Positions 7,936 through 18,700 of a stretch of DNA of 64,000 nt are shown piece after piece. Each line of letters starts with the position of its first letter. Position 1 is the stretch's first letter. Origin of the DNA: an uncultured Opitutales bacterium (lineage in GTDB: Bacteria; Verrucomicrobiota; Verrucomicrobiia; Opitutales; Seribacteraceae); the NCBI GenBank assembly GCA_943789375.1, contig CALSTX010000010.1, forward strand, positions 124,001 through 188,000, read 5' to 3'. The position numbers and the translations under genes were made by a program. The notes below the pieces were generated by a model. The model made no database searches. It was not told where the DNA came from and was given only the letters and a program-made list of their open reading frames with translations.

Positions 7936-9696
7936 ATGCATAATTTTTCTGATCAGTGTCTAGATCTCGCTAGAGCTCTTTTAGGCAACAATCTCAAGCA
8001 TATTAACGAAGACGGAACGATCACTCCGGCAACAAATGAATCGAGTCGTATCGATGAACCTGGCCATGCTGCCTTAGCAATCGGTGAATTTTTTCGGGCA
8101 ACTGGAGAGGTTGAACTTGCAGGTTTTGATTTATTTGATCTCTCAGCTCGCTGCATCACTCACCAAGCTTTTTCTGAAGAAGCAAGCGATAATGGAATGG
8201 CTTATGCAGCATTGGGCCTTCTCTCTTTTGGAGCGTCTAAGGAAAGAAATCCTGTCTGGGAACGCCTTCTTGACCCTACGCGAGAACAACTAGATGAGTG
8301 TCTTCTTACAAGAACGGAACGAAAAGATCATTACCAGGCTTTTAATGTAGCCAAGTCGGTTGCACGCTTTAGTTTCGGGCTCACCAAGAAAGATGATACC
8401 GGAAAGGTGATCGATAGATTTGTCGACCATTTGGAAAATCACAGCAGTGGCGGATATTTCAACGATGATGAAACTGGACAGACTGGCCTATTTGACATCT
8501 ATGGTTTGCTCTCTTTTGTTTTTATCAGACAAGCTCTGCAACTTCATGCCAATGTTCACCTCAAAGATCGTAAATTGCCTAAATTACGTACCTTTGCAGA
8601 AAAATATATTCGTATGATTCCAGACATGACGAGACAGGACGGCCTTGGTTGGAATTATGGTCGTTCCGTTGGAGCATACGGACAACTTCATTGTATAAGT
8701 ATGATCTTGCAAGCCATGCGAGACCAGTGGATCGCTCCAGAGAAAATGCCACTGTATCTCGACTCATTGCGCAGACTTTTTCAATACTTCTTTGTTACCT
8801 ATCTCGACCAAGACAAAGGCGACCTAGTCATACGGGATGAAGAAAGAAACACTGTCGACAATCACACAACCCGAATTGCCAATTTTGATGCGGCCCGTTA
8901 CCTGTGCCAATGGGCTCGCCTTGCTCGAGTTATTGGAGGTTCTCTTGCCGTACCCGCACCAAACCGATCGAAAACTGGCGGCAGATTCGTCATTTTTGAC
9001 AAGTCTCACAAAAAGGAAAATGGTCTTTTTCTATTCAGAGATGAAAATATTGGCGTTCAATACCAGCTCCCCCTGATCAGCCCTACCCCTACCATTACCT
9101 GTGATAATTTAGCGTTTCCCCACTGCCCTGGTTTATTTGACTGGCCTGTCAACCGCTACCTACCAGTTATGCTACCCGAACTAACTTTCGGTGACACTAC
9201 TATCATTCCATCCTACTACGGTAAGAATTCTGTGACCGGAATTGGTCTTAAAAAATCTTTCTATCTTCGTTTTGAACAACCAGACTTGATTAAAACGGAT
9301 GGTACTTTTGCCTATGGTTTAGGCAGTTGTAGCGTACAATGGAGTTTTGGAGATGGTAAAATCACATCGGAATTTATTTTCAAAGTGAAAAATCAAATTT
9401 CAATGGATAAGATGAGGTTGGCCTTAGTCATTGGGGCACCCCATGATTCCCACAGACTAGGTACTACTCTGCGCCAAGGTCCTGAAGGGCTTCGTGCAAA
9501 TGTAGAAATTGATGACTTTCAAGCACAATGGGGTTCTTTTGAAACTGTAACTGAAGATTCCAGCTTCAGGGGATACTCCGGAAACATCCACTACATCCAA
9601 TACCTGATGCGAGATCACCCCCTCAATATGAGGCCTGGTCAGCAATACAAACTCGTTATGTCCTATCACCCAGATGTGGCATTCGCAGACGAGTAA
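7936..9696 (+). CDS. Unrecognised 586-aa protein, helical N-terminal half and beta-rich C-terminal half
   Basis: I do not recognise this family. The first 350 or so residues are helix-rich with repeated aromatic and acidic patches (DEPGHAALAIGEF, NGMAYAALGLLSF, GLFDIYGLLSF, DGLGWNYGRSVGAYG). That pattern resembles (alpha/alpha) toroid enzymes such as polysaccharide lyases and six-hairpin glycosidases. The rest is strand-rich (SFYLRFEQPDL, CSVQWSFGDG, PGQQYKLVMSYHPD) and could be the beta-sandwich that often follows such toroids. There is no signal peptide, so any sugar substrate would be cytoplasmic. It lies 68 bases after rho and 52 bases before hisF on the same strand. The toroid idea is inference from pattern only. 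Confidence 0.6.
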   Translation: MHNFSDQCLDLARALLGNNLKHINEDGTITPATNESSRIDEPGHAALAIGEFFRATGEVELAGFDLFDLSARCITHQAFSEEASDNGMAYAALGLLSFGASKERNPVWERLLDPTREQLDECLLTRTERKDHYQAFNVAKSVARFSFGLTKKDDTGKVIDRFVDHLENHSSGGYFNDDETGQTGLFDIYGLLSFVFIRQALQLHANVHLKDRKLPKLRTFAEKYIRMIPDMTRQDGLGWNYGRSVGAYGQLHCISMILQAMRDQWIAPEKMPLYLDSLRRLFQYFFVTYLDQDKGDLVIRDEERNTVDNHTTRIANFDAARYLCQWARLARVIGGSLAVPAPNRSKTGGRFVIFDKSHKKENGLFLFRDENIGVQYQLPLISPTPTITCDNLAFPHCPGLFDWPVNRYLPVMLPELTFGDTTIIPSYYGKNSVTGIGLKKSFYLRFEQPDLIKTDGTFAYGLGSCSVQWSFGDGKITSEFIFKVKNQISMDKMRLALVIGAPHDSHRLGTTLRQGPEGLRANVEIDDFQAQWGSFETVTEDSSFRGYSGNIHYIQYLMRDHPLNMRPGQQYKLVMSYHPDVAFADE

Positions 9697-9748
9697 TTTT
9701 CCCCTTTTTTCGAGCTTCCTCACAAGTATATTTTCGGTAAAGTAATAA

Positions 9749-10510
9749 ATGCTTTCGGCTAGAATCATTCCATGTCTTGATGTTGACAATGGTCGTGTTG
9801 TTAAAGGGGTAAAATTCCAAGAGTTAAGAGATGCGGGAAATCCTATTCAAGTTGCCCAAGCTTATGAAAAACAAGGGGCTGATGAATTAGTTTTTCTCGA
9901 TATCACAGCTTCGAGCGATGAAAGAAAAACAATGCGGGATGTGGTCGAACAAACAGTGGCATCCTGTTTTATGCCTGTCACTGTTGGTGGTGGAATTCGC
10001 AACCTTGATAATATTCGTGAAATGCTTTTGAGCGGTGCCGATAAAGTTAGTATCAATACGGCAGCTATTATCGATCCCAGCTTAATCAACAGAGCATCAG
10101 AGCGCTTTGGTAATCAATGTATTGTAGTGGCTATTGATGCTAAAAAGAGAGCCGATGGTGAAGGATGGCTTGTGTATACTCATGGTGGGCGAAAGCCCAC
10201 TGAACTCGATGCAGTAGAGTGGGCAGTGGAGGTTGTCGACCGAGGTGCAGGAGAAATTTTACTCACGAGTATGGATTGCGATGGAACAAAAGCGGGCTTT
10301 GATTTAGACCTTACCAAAGCTGTAAGCGAAGCCGTTTCAGTCCCCGTAATTGCTTCTGGTGGTGTCGGTAATCCATCTCATATGGTCGATGGAATAAAAG
10401 TTGGTAAGGCCAGTGCTGTTTTAGTTGCGAGTATATTTCACTTTGGCGAATACACGGTGGCTGAAGCGAAAAAAGAAATGCAAAGACAAGGCATTCCTGT
10501 TAGGCTATAG
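9749..10510 (+). CDS. hisF: Imidazole glycerol phosphate synthase, cyclase subunit
   Basis: A 253-aa (beta/alpha)8 barrel that joins ammonia from HisH with PRFAR to give IGP and AICAR. The start [12 protein letters not shown] is canonical and places the catalytic Asp at 11. The second catalytic Asp is at 130 in VVAIDAKK. Phosphate-binding loops VGGGIRN and ASGGVGNP are present, and length is normal. hisH is not in the window. It stops 40 bases before the end of the convergent glycosyltransferase gene, with no convincing terminator between. Confidence 0.96.
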   Translation: MLSARIIPCLDVDNGRVVKGVKFQELRDAGNPIQVAQAYEKQGADELVFLDITASSDERKTMRDVVEQTVASCFMPVTVGGGIRNLDNIREMLLSGADKVSINTAAIIDPSLINRASERFGNQCIVVAIDAKKRADGEGWLVYTHGGRKPTELDAVEWAVEVVDRGAGEILLTSMDCDGTKAGFDLDLTKAVSEAVSVPVIASGGVGNPSHMVDGIKVGKASAVLVASIFHFGEYTVAEAKKEMQRQGIPVRL

Positions 10511-10550
10511 CACACGGTACCTTTTTTTCAAAATTCAATGCCTTCACAAG

Positions 10551-11672
10551 CTATTGAACAGATTCGTTTAATTCTTTAAAATCTTCTAAAAACTTTCGGG
10601 CAACTTTTTCTACCGTAAATTTTTTAGATTTTTCATATGCAAGAGTAGAAAAAACTTGGTGTTTTGATTCCTTCATTATGACAGTTTGAATAGTCTCTCG
10701 GAGGGAATTTTCGAAATGATTACTATTGGGGACAATGAAAGATGCATCTTCTGGCATGATATCGTTAAAGCATTTTAGTTCAGATACAATTGGTATGCAC
10801 CCCATACTCATAGACTCTAAAACAGAAAGTCCAAAAGTCTCCCCCTTCTCCGCCAAAGATGGGTATATAAAAATTCTGGCAGATTGGTACTCTCTTTTAA
10901 TTTGAGAAGTGTCAAAAATAGGTTCTAGCAATTCTATCTTTGATTCTTCCTCTCCAATCTCGTTCTTAATTTTATTTCGGTATTCTAAACCACCCCCACC
11001 ATGATCGCTTCTCCAAGGACCAATAACCCTAAGCTTCCAGCCATTAGTTACATCCTGATTTATTTTTTTCCATGCTTTTATTAGGGAAAGTACGCCTTTT
11101 TCTGGATGAATACGTCCAAAATACAACAATTGTTTTGGGCGGTCTCTTACAGGTACCAGATTTTCAATTTCCCAGGGAATGGGATAAGGGATCACGGAAA
11201 CTCTCCCAATTTTATCTTTAATTTCCTTTTCTACTGCTTGAGCAACACCAATGCTCGGTACCTGTAATCTCTTGGCTTTTCCGTAAAGTATCAACTGTCC
11301 TTTCGGATATCGGCCAACATGCACATAAATTTTCCCAAACTTTTCTGAAGGAAATAACATCGGCGCCCAAAAACAATTTGTAACAATAATATCAGCAGGT
11401 AATAGTATCTTTCTTGCTCTCCAAATATATGGAAGTTCTAATAACTTCAATAAGTAAGGATTTCGTACCGCGTTTCTCCCTAAAATACGCTTATGGTGAA
11501 CACCTCCAATAAACTCCTCTGAAGGTAAACCATCGCATTGCCGAGATATATGAGTTACTTTATGTCCTTGTGCAGTAAAGGCCTTACCCAGGGCAAACCA
11601 TGCCTTTTCGATAGCACCTCCGCGACAACTAGGAACCGGAAGAAAAGCTCCCTGGAGGATTGTTATTTTCAT
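10551..11672 (-). CDS. GT4-family glycosyltransferase
   Basis: A 373-aa GT-B enzyme. The N-terminal domain opens with MKITILQGAFLPVP and a GG loop (CRGGAIEKAW) typical of GT4 acceptor domains. The C-terminal domain has RPKQLLYFGRIHPEKG and the E-x7-E donor motif ETFGLSVLE in PSLAEKGETFG. The donor and acceptor cannot be read from sequence. Its ATG overlaps the TGA of the upstream glycosyltransferase gene by 4 bases (ATGA), so the two are translationally coupled and are the last genes of the block that begins with the pilus-like locus. Confidence 0.87.
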   Translation of the reverse strand: MKITILQGAFLPVPSCRGGAIEKAWFALGKAFTAQGHKVTHISRQCDGLPSEEFIGGVHHKRILGRNAVRNPYLLKLLELPYIWRARKILLPADIIVTNCFWAPMLFPSEKFGKIYVHVGRYPKGQLILYGKAKRLQVPSIGVAQAVEKEIKDKIGRVSVIPYPIPWEIENLVPVRDRPKQLLYFGRIHPEKGVLSLIKAWKKINQDVTNGWKLRVIGPWRSDHGGGGLEYRNKIKNEIGEEESKIELLEPIFDTSQIKREYQSARIFIYPSLAEKGETFGLSVLESMSMGCIPIVSELKCFNDIMPEDASFIVPNSNHFENSLRETIQTVIMKESKHQVFSTLAYEKSKKFTVEKVARKFLEDFKELNESVQ

Positions 11673-12724
11673 CCTGAAAGAGAAATGTTTTTCGCAAGAT
11701 TTATTAAGTTTTTCGCCGCTTCTTCAATATGAAAATTTTGCAGAAAACATGACTCCGCACACTTTCTAATTTCAACATTCGATTCAATTAACCAATGGTC
11801 GACTAATTGGTTAATCCCTTCTTGGTCATCATTTCTCACTAATCCCGCATTCGATTGTTCGACTTCACGCCATAAGTTTACTTTATTGGTAATATACACG
11901 GGTTTCCCAACTGCAAGAGATTCGGCAACAACCATACCAAAATTCTCTTGATGTGAAGGTAAAATTAATGCGTCGGAGAGCCTAAGCATTTCCCATTTCT
12001 CATTTACATCCAACATACCAGTCCACAAGATCGTTCTTTCACACTTTGAAGATTGGTTCTGTAAAGCCTTTACATAAGAATTCCCCTCTTCGATTGGTCC
12101 TGCTAATACAAGCATGGCGTCTTTTGGGTTACGCTGAATCCAAGTATTTAAGAGCAAGTCGACCCCTTTTTTTTCATGAAATCTGCCTAAATAAAGTAAA
12201 ACTTTTTTGTCTATAAGCTCAGGAAATTTTGACCATAACTTTTTGTGTATAGAGAGATTTTTAGCCGGTGGGGAATCAACGCCTAAACCAATAACTTTCT
12301 CTTCACATCTGTAAGGCATAAAAGTATGCCGTGCTAATTTCATTTCCTCATGAGTTGTGAAGCATAAATAATTTGCATCTCTTACCGAAATACCTTCTTT
12401 CACCAACCAATAAATTTGTTTTTTTAAATGCTTAAATGGATAGGTTTTTTTGAACCAAGGATCAAGCATCCCGTGTGGAAAAATGACATATGGTATTCGG
12501 TGTTTATTTTTAATTTGTAAAGCAATTCTTGAAGGCCAATGCCAAAGGCCATGCACTACATTTAATGTATTACTGGATGAATTCTTATTTATTATCTCAG
12601 GGGTGTCGCAAAGTAAGGAGTTTACCCCAAAATCTTTTAATGCCTGATGAAGGGAGTGAACCGAAGAGGAGACTCCACCTTCACTTGGGTCTAACGAATG
12701 AATCAAATGTCGAAAGACTAGCAA
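11669..12724 (-). CDS. GT4-family glycosyltransferase, TTG start
   Basis: A 351-aa GT-B glycosyltransferase. It starts with a TTG codon (LLVFRHLIHSLDPSEGG), placing the GG loop at the usual distance from the N-terminus. The donor-binding half shows KKVLLYLGRFHEKKG and the E-x7-E motif ENFGMVVAE. A Shine-Dalgarno-like AAGGA overlaps the stop of the preceding giant gene (TAAGGA), nine bases before the TTG, which supports both this start and co-translation with the giant gene 12 bases upstream. A role in glycosylating the giant surface proteins or a capsule is possible, but inferred only from position. Confidence 0.85.
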   Translation of the reverse strand: MLVFRHLIHSLDPSEGGVSSSVHSLHQALKDFGVNSLLCDTPEIINKNSSSNTLNVVHGLWHWPSRIALQIKNKHRIPYVIFPHGMLDPWFKKTYPFKHLKKQIYWLVKEGISVRDANYLCFTTHEEMKLARHTFMPYRCEEKVIGLGVDSPPAKNLSIHKKLWSKFPELIDKKVLLYLGRFHEKKGVDLLLNTWIQRNPKDAMLVLAGPIEEGNSYVKALQNQSSKCERTILWTGMLDVNEKWEMLRLSDALILPSHQENFGMVVAESLAVGKPVYITNKVNLWREVEQSNAGLVRNDDQEGINQLVDHWLIESNVEIRKCAESCFLQNFHIEEAAKNLINLAKNISLSG

Positions 12725-12736
12725 ATTTCTAAATCC

Positions 12737-15700
12737 TTAAAAATCAATGTAATCGTTGAGGCTAAATGAGTAATATCTTTTAGTCCCATTTGATGCAGAA
12801 AAATCTAAGGCGACCCATTCATTTTCTCTTGAAAGGAATACATAGCGGTGGTTTTTACCAATAGCAGCATCGATAGAGAACTGAGGTTTATTGGACCACC
12901 ACCAACCAAGGCCCTCACTGTACGCCCAAAACCCCTCGTCTAAAGTTGCTTTGCTGTAGTAAAGCCAACCAATTTGGGCATGAAAAATCCACGGATATTC
13001 CAAGTCAAAGAAATGACCAAACCAGTCCGTAATTTTCCAATCAAAATTTAGCTCCGTTGCTTCATTTATAATCTGATTAAATTTTAACTGATATCTATAA
13101 TCTATAAGAATTTTTGATATTGCTTGATCAACCGAAAGGGTTGTTAAGCTTTCAATTTCACTTGGAGAAAAAGATCTCGCTTCTTCTTCCATTAATATAA
13201 AAAGTAAAACAACAATCTTATAAATGCTTTCTCGATATGGCTCACTTCCGATAATATATGGAAGGCCTCCTTCAAGACTATACTCTTTGGCCAAGTTAAA
13301 AATAAGGTCTACTGCACAATGCCCTGACTCCGGACCCAAATAACCAACAATTTCGTTAACCGTAAGGTTGCCTGAGCTAAAATTATTATCTCCGCCTGTC
13401 TGTTCGATTGGCATGGCATCTCGCCGCGGTGGGGAATCAATCGAATCATCGGGTCTGCCTCCACGAAGTTCCCAGTACCCATCTTCATAATTCTCCCAAA
13501 ATGATAGCATTCTTGAGGATCCTTGAATTGTTTGCTGTAAACTTGTCTCTTTGGAGTATTTATTTTGATAGCATTGGCGAACAAAATTTCTACGATTTTG
13601 TCCGTAATCAATTGAATTCGCCCTCGATGCTGCTCCCACCATATAAGGAACAGGGCCGAATGCTGATTGATATTCAGGGGAAAATAAGAGCAGATCTATG
13701 TAATTTCTTAACCACTGATCAGATGTAGGTATTATAAAAGCTTTTCCTTCAATAAAAGATGTATAGGAATTGTGAAAGTAACCTAGCGTAATGTGATGTG
13801 CAGCTACAATATCAATGTACTGAGATAAAAGACTGGAGGAGGTTAGCTGTTGAAGATACAACGAATAAGCCTTTTGAACGTCTTGATTATTTTGAGAAAC
13901 TAAAGTATCAAACTTGGCTCGCTCTGAAGAATCCATTGAAATTCCCAGGTTGGTGGCAATACTAGCAGGATTATATGGATCCGGTGAAAAAATATTAATC
14001 AATTGAGTATTGGAGAATATTTCAGGGTCCTCACTGTATGCGACCAACAGAACTTGACCATTTTTGTCGGCATAATTTGTATAATCCACATTCCAATCAA
14101 TCGTGTATGATATTTTTTGAAGTATGCCATTTCCATAGAAAACTGGGACACTTCTCATACTTCCTGTGACCTTGCCGTTAGCATACAAGGTTACATTATT
14201 CAGTCGTGAAAGTTCAGTACTTTCTCCGCTGGCACTCACTGAAACAGATATAGTAGATCCATCATAAACCCCATACCTTCCCTCTTGTTGCTCCAATTCA
14301 ACATCGGTCATATCAAAAGTAATAAGTTCAAAATCTTTGATTTCTACCAATTCAATCGGTGAAACCCTAACATTATTTTCATTGTCTCGAACTTGAGCAA
14401 ATAATTCATAAGTTCCACGAGTTTCTGGAAACCAGTTCTGTAGATATGGAAATTGAAAATCAGGTGTCCCTAACTGAATTCCATTGGCAAAAAAGCGCAC
14501 CTCTTCAATCACCCCAAATCCAGAACTCGAATTTGCCACATCCACTCCGGTTGCAGAAAGGCTTACAATACTTCCCACCTGGTAAGAGCCACTCAAAGGA
14601 CCCAGAGAAATTATGGGTGAATAATCATTTCCTACACTAACGCTTACAAACACTGGTGAAGAAAACGAAAGGTTACCACTTGTATCTTTTGCCCTTACCA
14701 TAAGAGAAAAAATGCCTGTTTTTCCTAAAGGCCCCCAATTAAGACCAAAAGATTGAGCACTAAAGGAATTGCTTTTGTCTGTATTGATTTCGGCTCCATA
14801 AGCTTCTCCATTAACAAAAAGCTGAATAGTTTCCACAGAGTCATCTGGATCAGATGCAACGGCAACAAGACGAATTTCTGAATTTGATGTTATCTGCATA
14901 TCCTCGCTAGGGTACACCAAATCAACAAAGGGCAACTTACTATCTGTTCGTGGAATTATCTCCACTTCGACCGGAGCCGAGACAGCAATATTACCACGGT
15001 TGGTATTAACATTAGGAAGATCTTCTATCTGATCTAAATAAGTAAAGCCACCTTGGCTATCTACGACGTAGGCGTTAATCTTGTAGGCACCGGCTGATTT
15101 AGGTAACCAATCAAAGAAGTAATGGGATGTGAATGGAATTCTCTGCCCTTCTCCAGCAAATCGATCATTTGCAAAAAACATGACACCATTAATCTTACTG
15201 GTCTCATTGACATCATTGTTAAATGCCCAATCAGGATCACTAGCATTTGCTACAAGTCTTATTGATCGGTTCTGGTCATAACCTATGGACCATTTCGAAT
15301 TAGGGATAGGGGTAACCATCTCCACGATGGGAACGGATCCGTTGGTTATCTTGTAGCGCAAAGGGTTACTGTAAGTGGATTTACCTTCGTCATCAACTGC
15401 TTCAACCATGAGCTCGATAAACCCTAGACTGTTAGGGGTGTATTGCACAATGTATTCCGGATCAGATCCGTTATATTGAAAGGAGCCGGGTTGAAACTGG
15501 GGATCTAAAATATCGTCTGCCTGTTTAGGGTTTACCTTGTCTCCATCAATTACCAAAGATAACCTGACCACTTGGCCATCGTGATCCAAAGCAGAGGCAC
15601 GCAAAGATATTGTTTCACCTAAGACAACTTCAGGTTCATTTTTCCCTTTTTCTAAGCCTCCTATAAAATAAATCTGAGCATCAGAGTACCCAGTTCCTGA

Positions 15701-18700
15701 ATTTAATATAACCACGGAGACTACTTCCCCTGTTTCGTAATTTATAACTGCTGAGGCTGATGCTCCTTCCCCATCTCCGTCAATAAAAACTTGTGGGACT
15801 GTATTGTACCCCGAACCATTGTAATCCAAAATAATATTTGAAATACTTCCTGATGAAGTAAAAACTGGTGTTGCCAAAGCCACATTTAATGGAGCAAAAG
15901 ATACTAGAGGCGCGAGTGGTCTAACTACATTTTGAACAATTTTCTGAGATGTAGATATGTTACCAAGGTTGTCATGGGCAATTGAAAATAAATGATACTC
16001 TCCAGGTACAGGTCCATTCCATTCGCCTTTAAAAGGAGGCAAAGCTCGATCTTCAAACTTCCAGAAAAAACCTCCACCAGCTGCAACAAATTCGGTTTTA
16101 ATAATCGCACCATCTGGATCATTTACAGTTGACTCAAATGTTTCAGATTCAATACCTAACCCACCACTGAAGGTAATTTCATTGAGATTTATCGGATTAT
16201 AATTTTGGCCTGGATTATCGATTCGTAAGCTAGCCACCTGTTGACCGAAAAAAGGACTGGGTTCCATGACAGCAGACAAACTTGCCTCAATTCCGCGCGG
16301 ATGGACTACAGTTACATTAGGGGCGGATGAATAGCCAAAGCCGGAAAAGCTCACAAATGTATCTGCAATTCCAGCAGTAGGCGGATCAAAAGGCGGCCCC
16401 AACAATCTGATAACTTCAGCCACTGCATGAGCTCCTGATGCAACTAAATCTACAAAACCACCTTGCAGATAAATCTTAGGGGCAATTTGATAGTTATTTC
16501 CATGATCCACTATTTCTATTTCTATGACCTGCTTAGATAAAGGATCTATTTTTGCAATTGCCGAAGCCCCACTTCCACCTGTCCCAAAGTTATCAAAAAC
16601 GACTTTTGGCTCACTTATGTATCCGTTTCCATTTTCACCTGCGATTATATTTACATTTAAAATTTTCCCATCTGAAGTAAGTGATGCTGTCGCCAATGCA
16701 AGTTTTCGATTACCAGAAAAATAAGGTTTATCAGGAACTTGATCAAATGTTGGCAACACTTCTACGGTGGATAGGTTGGACATTGAAATATTGCCTGTCT
16801 TGTCCTTACCCATAGCATAAAAGTTAAAAATTCCAGTTTCATTGGCTTCCCAGACTGTCGAAAAAGGGTGTTGATCAGGAAACGGAACAGTTAAAGGAAT
16901 CCCAATTTCATCAGTCAAAGGTATATTATCAACAAAAAAACGAAGTGTTTCAAAATCCTTATCCTCGTCTATCGCAAAAGCTACAATTGGAATACTAGAG
17001 CCAAGGGTTATGCTTGTAATTTCATCAACAGAATATTCGTCTATATCTCGCTCCCCAGGTTGCCATACCTGTCCCATCTGAGGTTTATAGGGAGAGGTAA
17101 GGTTTATGACACTTGGTGTAGAGCCTACATTTCCAATCACTTGGATTTGAATGGTCTCATCAATTACATTTTGGTTGCCGTAATTATCAATAAGAGTGAC
17201 GGAAATATTCTTGATTCCGGTAGAATTTGCCTCAAATGAAAATTCATAGTAACCAAGTTCATGGCTTGTAGATTGGGGATCATGCATTAAACTTTCGAAA
17301 GTTCCATTCTGTCCGGTAAAATCGACAGGTGTTCCGTTACTAAATAATTTGATTTCAGCTAATTCAGAAGTGGCACTAGATTCAGCTTTAATAAAAACAT
17401 TTACGATGGATCCTTTTTCATAGCTGGTCAAATCACCTTGCTGGAAACCCAGAAGTGTTGAGGTCTTTGGTGCTAATATAGAGCCGTTTGGCAATCCCAC
17501 ATTGGAAGCAGAACGTATTTTTAAGATTTTATTTAATTTTGATTGTATGTTGGTCATACTATCCGGGAAAGAGCCAACCTGATTACCTAAAAAGTCTCGT
17601 GCAACCATAGAGACTTCATGGGCTCCTTCACTCATGCTTGTAAGGTCTACAACCATGGAGTAAAAATTTGAATCGTTTTGTTTTTGCGCAAAGCCAAGTG
17701 ATTTCGCATCCAGAAAAAATTCCACATTATTTATCCCACTCTCAGAAGATGCCATAGCCGTAAGAGTCATTGTAGACCCTACCTGTAAGCTTTCTTCTTT
17801 CGGTCCTTCAAAAAAAGCAATAGGAGATGACTCTACCATTTCTCTACAGTCAAATGTGAGTGGCTCACTGGAAGAAACATTTCCATTGTCATCCTTTACC
17901 AAGACAACGATGGAATATTCCATAGGGTCATCTAAATAAACAGGGAAAACATAAGGCGGGCTGGTTTTTACCGATTCTTCAGAAACTTCTCCATTAATCG
18001 ACAGCCTTACTTCTGAAATATTAGCGTTTTGGCTGGAAACATTTGCTTCCAAATAGAGGGGCGAATGATTAAAACCTCCACTAATTCGTGCAGCGGGGTA
18101 GCTAGGAGGTGCCGGCAAGGTAACATCCAGAGGTAAAACACTTGTTGTAGTTTCACCTGTTGAAGGTGGTCTTAGGGGAAGGCGTCCTGGTGTAGAAATC
18201 GTTCGGGGTCTAAAGTTTGGGGCAGTCACATAACCTGAGCCCGTTTGTAATTTCCCATCGAACCTGGTTCCTATGTAATAGCGCGTAGATTGTAGATCCC
18301 CTGAAGCATTGAGTTCATAATAGGTACTGATGCTGGCTTCCTCTCCAAGCTTAGTGCTTTGAACCACTGGGGTAACTCGAATGGAAGTATCAAGGAGATC
18401 ATAACCCTGCCCAGAACTCGCCACGGTTAATTTTGTAACTTTACCATAATCTAGTGAACTAACATTCCAGTCTACAATGGGAGTTATTTTGGCACCAGCA
18501 CCCAGACCCGTAACGCTTACATTAGGCATTGTGAAATAGCCACTTCCTATGGGTTCAGTTAAATTTACATCAATAATTGATCCTGTGGTTGAATCCAAAA
18601 CAATAAAGCTACTATTCAAATCGATTGTCTTAAATGGTTTGGTAATTTCTACTGCAGGTGGATCTGAGCCTGTTGTGGAAGAGATATTGTAAATAGCTGA

